A DNA stretch of 28,865 nt from Bacteroidales bacterium UBA6366 (GTDB taxonomy: Bacteria; Bacteroidota; Bacteroidia; Bacteroidales; UBA932): NCBI GenBank assembly GCA_002438845.1, contig DJRG01000091.1, positions 1 through 28,865 of the forward strand. Reading direction: 5' to 3'. Below are positions 16,801 through 22,887 of this stretch, one piece after another; the stretch's first letter is position 1; each line of letters starts with the position of its first letter. Position numbers and translations under genes: made by a program. The notes under the pieces are model-generated. The model was not told the DNA's origin, did not search any database, and saw only the letters and a program-made list of their open reading frames with translations.

Positions 16801-17163
16801 GTTCACCTTTTTCTGTGTACCATAACCGACGACAACGGTCTCGTCAAGCATCATGTTGTCCTCTTCCAAGACGATAGTGACAGATGCCTGTGTAGAAGGG
16901 ACGGACACTTTCTTTGTGGTGTAGCCGAGGGATGACACTTCCAAAGTGACATTCCCGGCCGGCACCTTCAACGAGAAAGTTCCGTTTTCGGTGGTCATTG
17001 TTCCGTTGCTCGTTCCGTCAACGAGAACTGCGACCCCGACAAGAGGTTGCTGCGAAGCATCGAGAACCTTTCCCGACACCTCTCTCTGATTCTGGGCGAA
17101 GGCAACCGTAAGGCAAGCCAGCATCAGCGCCAGAGAGACAGCAAATGATTTTATTACTCTCAT
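13831..17163 (-). CDS. SusC/RagA-family TonB-linked outer-membrane transporter
   Basis: A 1110-residue TonB-dependent transporter, first gene of the leftward operon. Signal peptide 1-23 (cut after VAFA); carboxypeptidase-D-regulatory-like domain about 29-102 (VSGKVLDASQQPLVGVAVLV); TonB-box-like DETVVVGYG (107-115); plug about 118-231 with NIRGFTSING, PIVMIDGALGDL and GVILVTTKNG; then a 22-strand-type barrel ending in aromatic Phe (MFGVDITF). No STN domain is seen, so anti-sigma signalling through this protein is unlikely. It pairs with SusD to import a substrate energised by TonB. The divergent phosphoesterase gene shares the 89-bp upstream region, which holds a 17-bp palindrome. No TAnnTTTG box is visible on this strand. 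Confidence 0.96.
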   Translation of the reverse strand: MRVIKSFAVSLALMLACLTVAFAQNQREVSGKVLDASQQPLVGVAVLVDGTSNGTMTTENGTFSLKVPAGNVTLEVSSLGYTTKKVSVPSTQASVTIVLEEDNMMLDETVVVGYGTQKKVNLTGAISVVGDKELKDRSAHNLVTMLQGSVPGLNITTQSGNPGSTGKLNIRGFTSINGADPIVMIDGALGDLEDVNPNDVESISVIKDAAAAAVYGARAAYGVILVTTKNGAAEDGKATIRYNGRWGWEEPTTSTNYESRGYWSVYTLDKFWSASEGSNYTHYTDADMIELLARVNDKTENPDRPWVIKDVRGGQEQWVYYCNTDWYHEMFRDEHPVQQQNVSISGGSKNIKYFVSGGYDRQTGIMKATEPDVFKKYNLRAKIDAKLNKVLRFSNNTSFYSSKYSWIGGDDIQDVYRNLRHNPASLPLFNPDGTGLYANPMINTKYNVANGRHIIFAMGKHKNYDKKFNFTNTSELVFTPVKQFNVTANFTYRMVRRDEMHRQTNVPYGIRPGVTGVYSTGIGEDKLVERNRNYEYLSGNVFGTYENSFNDAHNLKVMGGFNFETYHYKNVKETGKNLSDEYLNDFALIIPDASGAKIIELDGGQSEYALMGFFGRLNYDYKGRYLFEASGRYDGTSRFAKGHRWGFFPSASAGWRVSEEPFFESLKDKVNNLKLRASFGSLGNQNVSDFAYMRTISLSNMNYTFGEGTSKATKADISAPNSSSLTWETSQQYNVGVDVSMFRSRLDFTAEAYIRDTKNMLVKGNALPSVYGETAPKENSADLRTKGYEISLGWRDSFKLAGSTFNYSVRGSLSDYVSHITRYANNPDKRLNDYYVGQRIGELWGFVVDGLFATDEEAQDYQNNVLDALTLIGNGRMRGGFLAGDLRYVDLDNDQSGPNGINQLSYGSNTVKDPGDRKILGNQLPSLMYGINVAFDWKGFDISAFFQGTGNHYWYPAGMNISFWGPYSYPYVTTFQPRDFMRNVWSEENPDAYFPRARGYSSTGGELKLINSRYLQNIRYLRFKNLTVGYTVPKKLTQLIHVDKVRFYFSGENLAYWSPLKKHTKYLDPESAYRRKTDVDGNGVYKNGDASDAAAYPWQKTLMFGVDITF

Positions 17164-17184
17164 AAGGATGAAAAATTTGGTTTG

Positions 17185-17192
17185 TATATTTG
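17185..17192 (+). promoter_or_regulatory. -7 promoter box of the phosphoesterase gene
   Basis: TATATTTG matches TAnnTTTG and lies 61 bp before the ATG at 17253. Transcription would begin near 17198, putting the adjacent palindrome (17209-17225) just downstream of the start, a position where a bound repressor could block RNA polymerase. Confidence 0.45.
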
Positions 17193-17208
17193 ATTATAGA
17201 TTATTTGA

Positions 17209-17225
17209 TTAAACAGCGTGTTTAA
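17209..17225. promoter_or_regulatory. Candidate operator, copy 1 (17-bp palindrome)
   Basis: TTAAACAGCGTGTTTAA has 7-bp inverted arms around GCG. It lies between the divergent susC and phosphoesterase genes. The inner 15 bp recur exactly, in reverse orientation, at 19251-19265 just after the phosphoesterase stop codon. The arm and spacer geometry suits a dimeric helix-turn-helix repressor, but no regulator gene is present in the window. Confidence 0.55.
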
Positions 17226-17252
17226 CAGAACTCTAATAACCATTTATTTATA

Positions 17253-19250
17253 ATGAATAAAAACTTCTATTACAAGTCGTTGGCTTTCGTTATACTGGCA
17301 ATGACATGCCTTTTGACGTTGGTTCAATGCAGCAATTCAGGCAACGGAGACGATGGAACAGCGGATGTTTCCGAAATCTTGTTTTCTCTGCCTACCAAGG
17401 TTGAGGCGGAACCGGCCGGAGTGGTAAAATTCCGCGTTCTTCAGGAGAAAGCCCCGCTTCAGACCGATGAATTTTTGTTTGGCACTACTGTCTGCAAAAT
17501 TGAGAGTGTCTCCGCAAAAGAGTTTAACGTAAGGCTACCTCAGAATCTGCTTAGTGGAAAGTATGAGGTAGTCATACGTAGAGGTCAAAAGAAGAAATCC
17601 TTTGGCGAGACTACCTTGGAGATCAAGTCCAAGACTGATCCGAGTTTTACTCCTGACAAAGGAACTACTGTTTGGGGGCATGTGACCTGTGATGGCATGG
17701 GTGTCTCTGGAGTGGTGGTGTCCGATGGAATCCAGGTCACGAAGACAAATGCGGATGGTCTTTACCAACTCAAGTCAGCCAAGAAATGGGGATATGTGTT
17801 CATCTCCATACCAAGTGGCTATGAGGCAACATCCCAAGGCGTTCTGCCACAGTTCTACTCTTACCTTAACGCTTCCGCGACCCAGGTGGAGCAGAAAGAT
17901 TTCTCTTTGATCAAGGTTGGCGAGCAGACAAAGTACAAGATGTTCTTCTTCGGGGATATGCATCTTGCCAACAGGACAAGCGACAAGGCTCAGTTCCGGG
18001 TGTTTACCAGCGACTTGACGGACTACATGGCAGCCCACAGTTCAGAGAAGATGTACGGAATGACCCTTGGTGACATGACATGGGATCTTTACTGGTACAA
18101 GAACAAATTCAGTTTTCCCGAATACCTGGATGAGATAAACCGTGACATCAAAGGGCTGCAGATTTTCCACACCATGGGAAACCATGACAACGATTTCAAG
18201 ATAGCGGCTCCGAACGCCGACTTTCTGGCCGCTGCCGACTATGTGAAAAATCTCGGGCCCACATTCTATTCCTTCAACATCGGTAAGATTCATTACATTG
18301 TCCTTGATGATATTGACTGCACGAACTACGACGGAACGGAGAGCCGCAAATATTCAAAGAATCTGTCCTCGGAGCAGATAGAGTGGCTAAAGAAAGATCT
18401 TGAATATGTGGATAAATCCACGCCTTTGATCATCACCACTCATGCCCAGATATTCTACCCAATCTCCGGAAACGTTTACAAAATTGATCATTCTGAATCC
18501 AACACGAGGACACTGTTAGCTGCGTTGAGTGGCTATAATGTCAATTTCGTTACAGGTCACACTCATGTGATATTCAATGTGAATACATCAGAGGCCGCCA
18601 AACTGTCCGCCGAGAATTGCAGCGAGCACAACGCTGGATCCATCTGCGGATCATGGTGGTGGTCCGGAAATCTGACCGCAGGAGTCTATGTCGGTACTGA
18701 CGGATCTCCTGCAGGATACAGCATTTGGGACATTGACGGCACCGACATCAAATGGAAGTATAAAGCTACAGCTTGGGATGAGAACTATCAGTTCAGGTCA
18801 TACGATCTCAATCAGGTAAGTTTCTCTTACGAGAAAGACGTCCCTAATATGCCTACCAATAATGTAGAACTGACGGATAAAGGTTTCGGGAAATATGTGA
18901 AGGCTTATCCCGGCAATGAGAAGAACGAGGTTCTGATAAACATCTGGAACTGGAATTCCAAATGGACCTTGAGCGTGACGGATGAGAGCGGCAAGGAACT
19001 CACATGGGTTAGGACATCGGCCTATGATCCACTTCACATAGCGGCCCTTTCGGCTAAAAGATACAATAATGCCAGTCTGACTTCACGTCCAGCCTTTACT
19101 ACAGAGTTATGGCACCATTTCTTCATGGTGAAAGCCCCGGATGCTGACACGGATCTCAACATCAAGGTGACCGACGAGTTCGGAAACGTCTACACGGAAA
19201 AGATGGTTCGTCCGAAGGCGTTCAAGATTGAGGATTTCGCCAAGAGATAA
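17253..19250 (+). CDS. Lipoprotein calcineurin-like metallophosphoesterase
   Basis: A 665-residue lipoprotein; the signal peptide ends at VQC (Cys26). An Ig/TIG-like segment (about 40-127) and a MetallophosN-like beta domain (about 138-222, GHVTCDGMGVSGVVVSDG) precede the catalytic domain. That domain carries the full di-metal set: GDMH (Asp235, His237), GDMTWD (Asp274), GNHD (Asn310, His311), THAQ (His397) and GHTH (His436, His438). The C-terminal part (about 490-660) fits MetallophosC. It would hydrolyse phosphomono- or diesters in the periplasm or at the surface. It is divergent from susC, which it probably serves by removing phosphate-linked groups from the imported substrate. Exact substrate unknown. 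Identical palindromes flank the gene. Confidence 0.9.
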   Translation: MNKNFYYKSLAFVILAMTCLLTLVQCSNSGNGDDGTADVSEILFSLPTKVEAEPAGVVKFRVLQEKAPLQTDEFLFGTTVCKIESVSAKEFNVRLPQNLLSGKYEVVIRRGQKKKSFGETTLEIKSKTDPSFTPDKGTTVWGHVTCDGMGVSGVVVSDGIQVTKTNADGLYQLKSAKKWGYVFISIPSGYEATSQGVLPQFYSYLNASATQVEQKDFSLIKVGEQTKYKMFFFGDMHLANRTSDKAQFRVFTSDLTDYMAAHSSEKMYGMTLGDMTWDLYWYKNKFSFPEYLDEINRDIKGLQIFHTMGNHDNDFKIAAPNADFLAAADYVKNLGPTFYSFNIGKIHYIVLDDIDCTNYDGTESRKYSKNLSSEQIEWLKKDLEYVDKSTPLIITTHAQIFYPISGNVYKIDHSESNTRTLLAALSGYNVNFVTGHTHVIFNVNTSEAAKLSAENCSEHNAGSICGSWWWSGNLTAGVYVGTDGSPAGYSIWDIDGTDIKWKYKATAWDENYQFRSYDLNQVSFSYEKDVPNMPTNNVELTDKGFGKYVKAYPGNEKNEVLINIWNWNSKWTLSVTDESGKELTWVRTSAYDPLHIAALSAKRYNNASLTSRPAFTTELWHHFFMVKAPDADTDLNIKVTDEFGNVYTEKMVRPKAFKIEDFAKR

Positions 19251-19265
19251 TAAACACGCTGTTTA
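19251..19265. promoter_or_regulatory. Candidate operator, copy 2 (15-bp palindrome)
   Basis: TAAACACGCTGTTTA is the exact reverse complement of bases 17210-17224. It starts right after the phosphoesterase stop and lies between two convergent genes. As a hairpin it has only a 6-bp stem and no following T-run, so a protein site such as a loop-forming auxiliary operator is about as likely as a weak terminator. Confidence 0.5.
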
Positions 19266-19274
19266 GCAAAAAAC

Positions 19275-20675
19275 CTAAGCGTTGGACTTAGCCAGATTCC
19301 TTTCGCTCCTTATCAGAAGGGCGCAGAGGAAGACTCCGATGAGGGCACCGACGGCTACGGAGAGCATGGCGGTGTCCCAAGAGGAGCCGACGGCGATTCC
19401 ACCGACGAGGATCTTGGAGCAGACGGCGTCTCCGAGGAGGTAACCGAACAGGCCCACAAAGCCGGCGGCGGTTCCGGCGGCGTTCTTAGGCACGAGGTTC
19501 AGAGCCTGGACTCCGGTCAGGGCCACAGGGCCGTAGATGAAGAAGCCGATAAGGCACAAGGCGATGTAGATCAATGTCTTCTGCAAGGCTGGAGAAGCGG
19601 CGATGACTCCAGAACCGACCATCCAGTAGAGAAGGACTCCGAGCAGGCAGAAGAACATGCAGATCACGTTCATCGGGGCACAGCGGCCTTTGAATATCTT
19701 GGATGTGGCCCAGCCGCAGGCAAGCGTGCCGACAGCTCCTACTATGTTGTGCACGGAGAATGCAACCTTGCTTTCGGCGGCGGTCATGATGGACTTTTCC
19801 TGAAGATAGGTCGGAGCCCAGTCACCGATGCCGTAGCGGACCATATAGACGGCCACATTGGAGATGGCGACGATCCACAGAAGCTTGTTCTTGAACACAT
19901 AGTCCACGAACAGGGTCTTGAACGGAAGTTTCTCGTCCGCCGAGCCCTTGGACTTGATTCCGGACCAGTCCTTTCTCCAATCCTGAACAGAAGGGAGGCC
20001 ACAAGACTCAGGCGTGTCACGGATGGCCCACCAGCAGAAGACTGCGATAAGAAGAGCCACGACAGCAGGGAATATGAAGTCTCCCCTCCAGCTCTGAGCC
20101 ACTCCGAAAGCATCGAAAAGCATCACACCGGCGATGGCGAGGAAGCCAAGCGAGAAGCTGCCGATGGTGTGGGAGACATTCCACACGCTCATCTTGAAGC
20201 TTCGTTCGTTCTGGCTGAACCAGTGCGCCATGATCCTGCCGCAAGGAGGCCAACCGAAGCCGCTCAGCCAACCGACTACAAGCATGAGTGTGAATATGAC
20301 CGCGGTGTTCACAGCCGTGTTCGTCCCGAACGGGATAAGTCCGGTCAAAATCATCGTCAGAGCTGACAGAACCAATCCCACGCAAAGGAATTTCCTTGCG
20401 TCAGACCTGTCGGAGACGCTTCCCATGATGAATTTAGAGAACGCGTAGGCTATCGAGACGGCTGACATCGCAAGTCCGGCCTTTCCGGCGTCAATGATTC
20501 CGTCATGGATCATGTCCGGGGCCGCAAGCGATAGGTTTTTGCGTACAAGGTAATAGGCCGCATAGCCGAAAAATGCACCCAGAAAGACCTTGGTGCGCAT
20601 TGCCTTATAGGTTTTGTCCACCTTGTCTTCTGCGAGAGGTTTGCCCGCCTTTGGCGGATCAAGAAAACGTGACAT
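19275..20675 (-). CDS. GlpT-like organophosphate:phosphate antiporter (MFS/OPA)
   Basis: A 466-residue, 12-helix major-facilitator protein of the OPA family, which imports sn-glycerol-3-phosphate or related organophosphates in exchange for phosphate. The key residues known from Escherichia coli GlpT are conserved at matching places: Arg45 in YYLVRKN, Lys81 in AFSKFIMGSVSDRSD, His169 in WNVSHTIGS, and Arg280 in YMVRYGIGDWAPTYL (Arg269 in GlpT). GWPPCGRIMAHWFSQNER is close to the GlpT signature. Substrate could be glycerol-3-phosphate, phosphoglycerate or hexose phosphate; glycerol-3-phosphate fits best. It is convergent with the phosphoesterase with 24 bp between stops and has its own promoter. 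I infer that it takes up the phosphorylated product of the neighbouring locus. Confidence 0.9.
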   Translation of the reverse strand: MSRFLDPPKAGKPLAEDKVDKTYKAMRTKVFLGAFFGYAAYYLVRKNLSLAAPDMIHDGIIDAGKAGLAMSAVSIAYAFSKFIMGSVSDRSDARKFLCVGLVLSALTMILTGLIPFGTNTAVNTAVIFTLMLVVGWLSGFGWPPCGRIMAHWFSQNERSFKMSVWNVSHTIGSFSLGFLAIAGVMLFDAFGVAQSWRGDFIFPAVVALLIAVFCWWAIRDTPESCGLPSVQDWRKDWSGIKSKGSADEKLPFKTLFVDYVFKNKLLWIVAISNVAVYMVRYGIGDWAPTYLQEKSIMTAAESKVAFSVHNIVGAVGTLACGWATSKIFKGRCAPMNVICMFFCLLGVLLYWMVGSGVIAASPALQKTLIYIALCLIGFFIYGPVALTGVQALNLVPKNAAGTAAGFVGLFGYLLGDAVCSKILVGGIAVGSSWDTAMLSVAVGALIGVFLCALLIRSERNLAKSNA

Positions 20676-20715
20676 AAATATCTTTATTCGTTATTGTAAC
20701 ATTTTATATATTTCA

Positions 20716-20748
20716 CAAAGGTATCCATTATACCTTGAAAAAACAAAA
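20716..20748 (-). promoter_or_regulatory. Promoter of the GlpT-like gene
   Basis: On the minus strand TTTTG (20748-20744) is followed after 20 bases by TACCTTTG (20723-20716). Both parts and the spacing match the Bacteroidota TTTG/TAnnTTTG promoter. The implied leader to the ATG at 20675 is about 35 bases. Confidence 0.7.
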
Positions 20749-20807
20749 TTATAACTTTACAAATTGGTTAAAAAATCAGAATTGTCGGCAGCGCTATTTG
20801 ATAAGAT

Positions 20808-20975
20808 GTCGCTTCGACAGGCTCAGCGACCACCGTGTAGAAGACTTAGCGACATCATCGGTCACTAAGCCTGCATTTCCGGTCACTGAGCCTGCCGAAG
20901 TGACCGTCCATATGGTTCGACAAGCTCTCCAACCGTGGTTCGACAAGCTCACCAACCGTACGGTGTCGAAGTGAC
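20808..20975. repeat. Dispersed TTCGACAGGCTCA repeat array, copy 2
   Basis: Several units occupy most of the 377-bp gap between the ferritin terminator and the GlpT-like promoter. 20808-20830 has core TTCGACAGGCTCA with GTCGC/GCGAC arms. A decayed unit follows at about 20860-20880. 20881-20905 is a unit with GGTCACT/AGTGACC arms. Two oppositely oriented units with GGTTCGACAAGCTC cores lie at 20914-20934 and 20937-20957, and a partial end is at 20965-20975. The stretch 20881-20934 matches 25563-25616 at 50 of 54 bases by my count. Confidence 0.8.
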
Positions 20976-20994
20976 TATAGACTGGCAAAGAGAC

Positions 20995-21028
20995 AAAAAA
21001 AGGGCTGGCCGGAATCCCGGTCAACCCC
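20995..21028 (-). terminator. Rho-independent terminator of the ferritin gene
   Basis: On the minus strand a GC-rich stem (GGGGTTGACCGGG against CCGGCCAGCCC, with one G-T pair and one internal mismatch) is followed by seven T. It starts 24 bp after the ferritin stop. Confidence 0.88.
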
Positions 21029-21052
21029 TTCTGAAGTTTTCATCGTAATAAA

Positions 21053-21532
21053 TTACCTTTTCGCAAGCTCTGCGTCAACGAAGAACGCGCCTGTCTCGCC
21101 GGCCTTCTTGAGCCTCTCGACAATTGACAAGGCTGAATCCTCCTCCTCTACCTGCTCATGGATGAACCAGTTCAGGAACTCCACCGTGGCCTTGTCGTTC
21201 TCTGCCACGGCCACATCAACAAGATCATTGATCAGTTTGGAAACGTGGCATTCATGCTCATAGACGTTCTCGAACACATCCTGAAGCGAGCCCCAACCGT
21301 CCGGAACGACATCAATCATTCCGACCTTGACCTCACCGCCACGCTTGATGGCATAGTCAGCGAGCTTGAGGGCATGTTCCTTCTCCTCGTCAGCCTGTTT
21401 GAGCATCCAGTTTGCGGAGCCGTTCCATCCTTCTTTCTTAAGGTAGAAAGCCATCTGAAGATAAAGATTCGAAGACCAAAGCTCAGCGACAATCTGATCG
21501 TTGAAAGCTTTAACAAGTTTCTCTGAAATCAT
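21053..21532 (-). CDS. ftnA: Non-haem ferritin
   Basis: A 159-residue, four-helix iron-storage protein that oxidises Fe(II) and stores Fe(III) in a 24-subunit shell. The ferroxidase residues of Escherichia coli FtnA are all present at the same numbers: Glu17, Glu50, His53, Glu94, and the third-site residues Gln127 and Glu130; Tyr24 is also kept. No haem-binding Met typical of bacterioferritin is evident at the dimer interface and the sequence (EKLVKAFNDQIVAELWSSNL) is clearly FtnA-type. It is a single-gene unit with a strong terminator. The 85-bp upstream region has overlapping hairpins that more likely belong to the end of the upstream hydrolase gene. Iron or oxidative-stress control is expected for the family, but no operator was recognised. 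Confidence 0.95.
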   Translation of the reverse strand: MISEKLVKAFNDQIVAELWSSNLYLQMAFYLKKEGWNGSANWMLKQADEEKEHALKLADYAIKRGGEVKVGMIDVVPDGWGSLQDVFENVYEHECHVSKLINDLVDVAVAENDKATVEFLNWFIHEQVEEEDSALSIVERLKKAGETGAFFVDAELAKR

Positions 21533-21572
21533 AGTATTGATATTTTAAAAATTCAACAAACGAAATATTCAA

Positions 21573-21604
21573 ATGCTAAAAGCATGCCTGAGACGGCATA
21601 TTTT
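21573..21604 (-). terminator. Overlapping hairpins between hydrolase and ferritin genes
   Basis: ATGCC-TGAGAC-GGCAT (21584-21599) and ATGCT-AAA-AGCAT (21573-21585) overlap and cannot both form fully. On the minus strand the first is followed by GCTTTTAGC, weakly consistent with termination of the hydrolase transcript. Alternatively this is the leader of the ferritin gene. Confidence 0.4.
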
Positions 21605-21617
21605 CAGATTTTAATGA

Positions 21618-22703
21618 TTAAAATTTAATATAATGTATTAATTCCTTCTTGGATGGAACTAAAAGTTCGGATTTCAGCCCTGCCTTTTTAAAGTTGATAG
21701 CCTTTAGATCAATGCACCTGATGCCTCCGTCGTACATCGAGCGCCAGTAAAACCTCAGACCTGACATGTCACTGACACATGTGCACTGTGTGGCACTCGG
21801 AATGTCAGCCGGTTCCTGTCCTTGCGCGAACTGCGCTCCGATCGGAATCTCCATCGATCCGAGAATATGGAAGGCCTGAAGCGCTGATCCCTCCGCGTTC
21901 GGCTTCACTGGAGCGGTGTTCTGGAAGAATGCCGCGCGGACAAACCTTGAAGGCGGGGTGAAGTCTCCAGGCAGGCCAAACATCGCGCTTCCACCACCGA
22001 AAGAGGACAGGGACATATTCCCAAGTGTGTGAGGTTCGGTGCGTCCCGGAAGCAGGTTGACGTAGTTGTTGAGATTTGTCAGATGCCAGTCGAAGGACGG
22101 AGAGTTGGTCAGCACACCGACAGTGTTCTCGTAGAAGACGCACTTTCCGTCAATGATTTCCAGCACAATCTGGCGGCCGGAAGGCTCAGCGAACCGCCAA
22201 TGCACGGTCGAGGAGCGAGGGTCGAATCCATGAATATGCACTTTCGCGACCTCGGCCTTGACCTCATCGACGGTGGCGCAGCGTCCAAGAATGTAGGAAA
22301 CAAGTTGGAAATCAGAGATATTCGAGTCATAATTGGATTCAGAATATTCCTCATACTTTCCATAGTCAGGGAAATAGAACAGGCCTGCGGAGAGGCCTTT
22401 CTCGTTCATTCCCTCCATCATCAGCTCGTCCTGGACCACAGCGACACCGACGTAGCCATATTCATTGGTAAAACTTCTGCCGGTACCGCCACCGGGGATG
22501 AAGGATTTCCAGGTGTGCCCGCGGGGTACGACAACCCAGCGGCATTCATTGTCGGAGGCGGCCCACTCAATCGTGCGGGCAACGACAGTGGTTCCGTCCT
22601 TGGCTTTGAGGGTGATGCCTGTGCAGGCGTGGCAGTTCTGAAACGATGCCATCAAGACCGCTGCGGCCAATGCGATGGCGAAGAAAAAAGTGGAACGCTT
22701 CAT
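21618..22703 (-). CDS. Secreted choloylglycine hydrolase-family (Ntn) amidase
   Basis: A 361-residue linear-amide C-N hydrolase of the bile salt hydrolase/penicillin V acylase family. The signal peptide ends at CHA so that Cys27 becomes the N-terminal nucleophile (CTGITLKAKDGTTVVARTIEW). Relative to that Cys as residue 1, Arg17 (Arg43), Asn175 (Asn201 in VLTNSPSFDWH) and Arg228 (Arg254 in PSRFVR) sit exactly where the family has them. The usual Asp20 is Glu46, and the loop that carries Asn in many bile salt hydrolases reads GLFYFP. Substrates in the family are conjugated bile salts, penicillin V or N-acyl-homoserine lactones; the choice here is open. It probably acts in the periplasm. It is preceded by the terminator of the ABC permease gene and is thus separately expressed. 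Confidence 0.88.
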   Translation of the reverse strand: MKRSTFFFAIALAAAVLMASFQNCHACTGITLKAKDGTTVVARTIEWAASDNECRWVVVPRGHTWKSFIPGGGTGRSFTNEYGYVGVAVVQDELMMEGMNEKGLSAGLFYFPDYGKYEEYSESNYDSNISDFQLVSYILGRCATVDEVKAEVAKVHIHGFDPRSSTVHWRFAEPSGRQIVLEIIDGKCVFYENTVGVLTNSPSFDWHLTNLNNYVNLLPGRTEPHTLGNMSLSSFGGGSAMFGLPGDFTPPSRFVRAAFFQNTAPVKPNAEGSALQAFHILGSMEIPIGAQFAQGQEPADIPSATQCTCVSDMSGLRFYWRSMYDGGIRCIDLKAINFKKAGLKSELLVPSKKELIHYIKF

Positions 22704-22769
22704 AAATTATGTGGTTGAATTTAACGGGAATATGCCAGATCGCAAACCGGGCACTTCCCGCTTGTTAAC

Positions 22770-22803
22770 AAAAAGGAACGACCCGCAAATAGCGAGCCGC
22801 TCC
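22770..22803 (-). terminator. Rho-independent terminator of the ABC permease gene
   Basis: On the minus strand GGAGCGGCTCGC and GCGGGTCGTTCC form a 12-bp stem with three G-T pairs and a 5-base loop, followed by five T. It lies 85 bp after the permease stop codon. Confidence 0.8.
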
Positions 22804-22887
22804 AACATATTCATTGAAAATAGTTTTTCTAATGTACTGATTTCTCTAAATTTATATTCGTAAAGCCAGAGTTCAGGCAGGTCATGG

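Noticed and set aside
19251..19265. Rho-independent terminator between the convergent phosphoesterase and GlpT-like genes
   Set aside because: The stem is only 6 bp, no T-run follows on either strand, and the same sequence occurs in the promoter region at 17210-17224, so a protein-binding site is at least as plausible.
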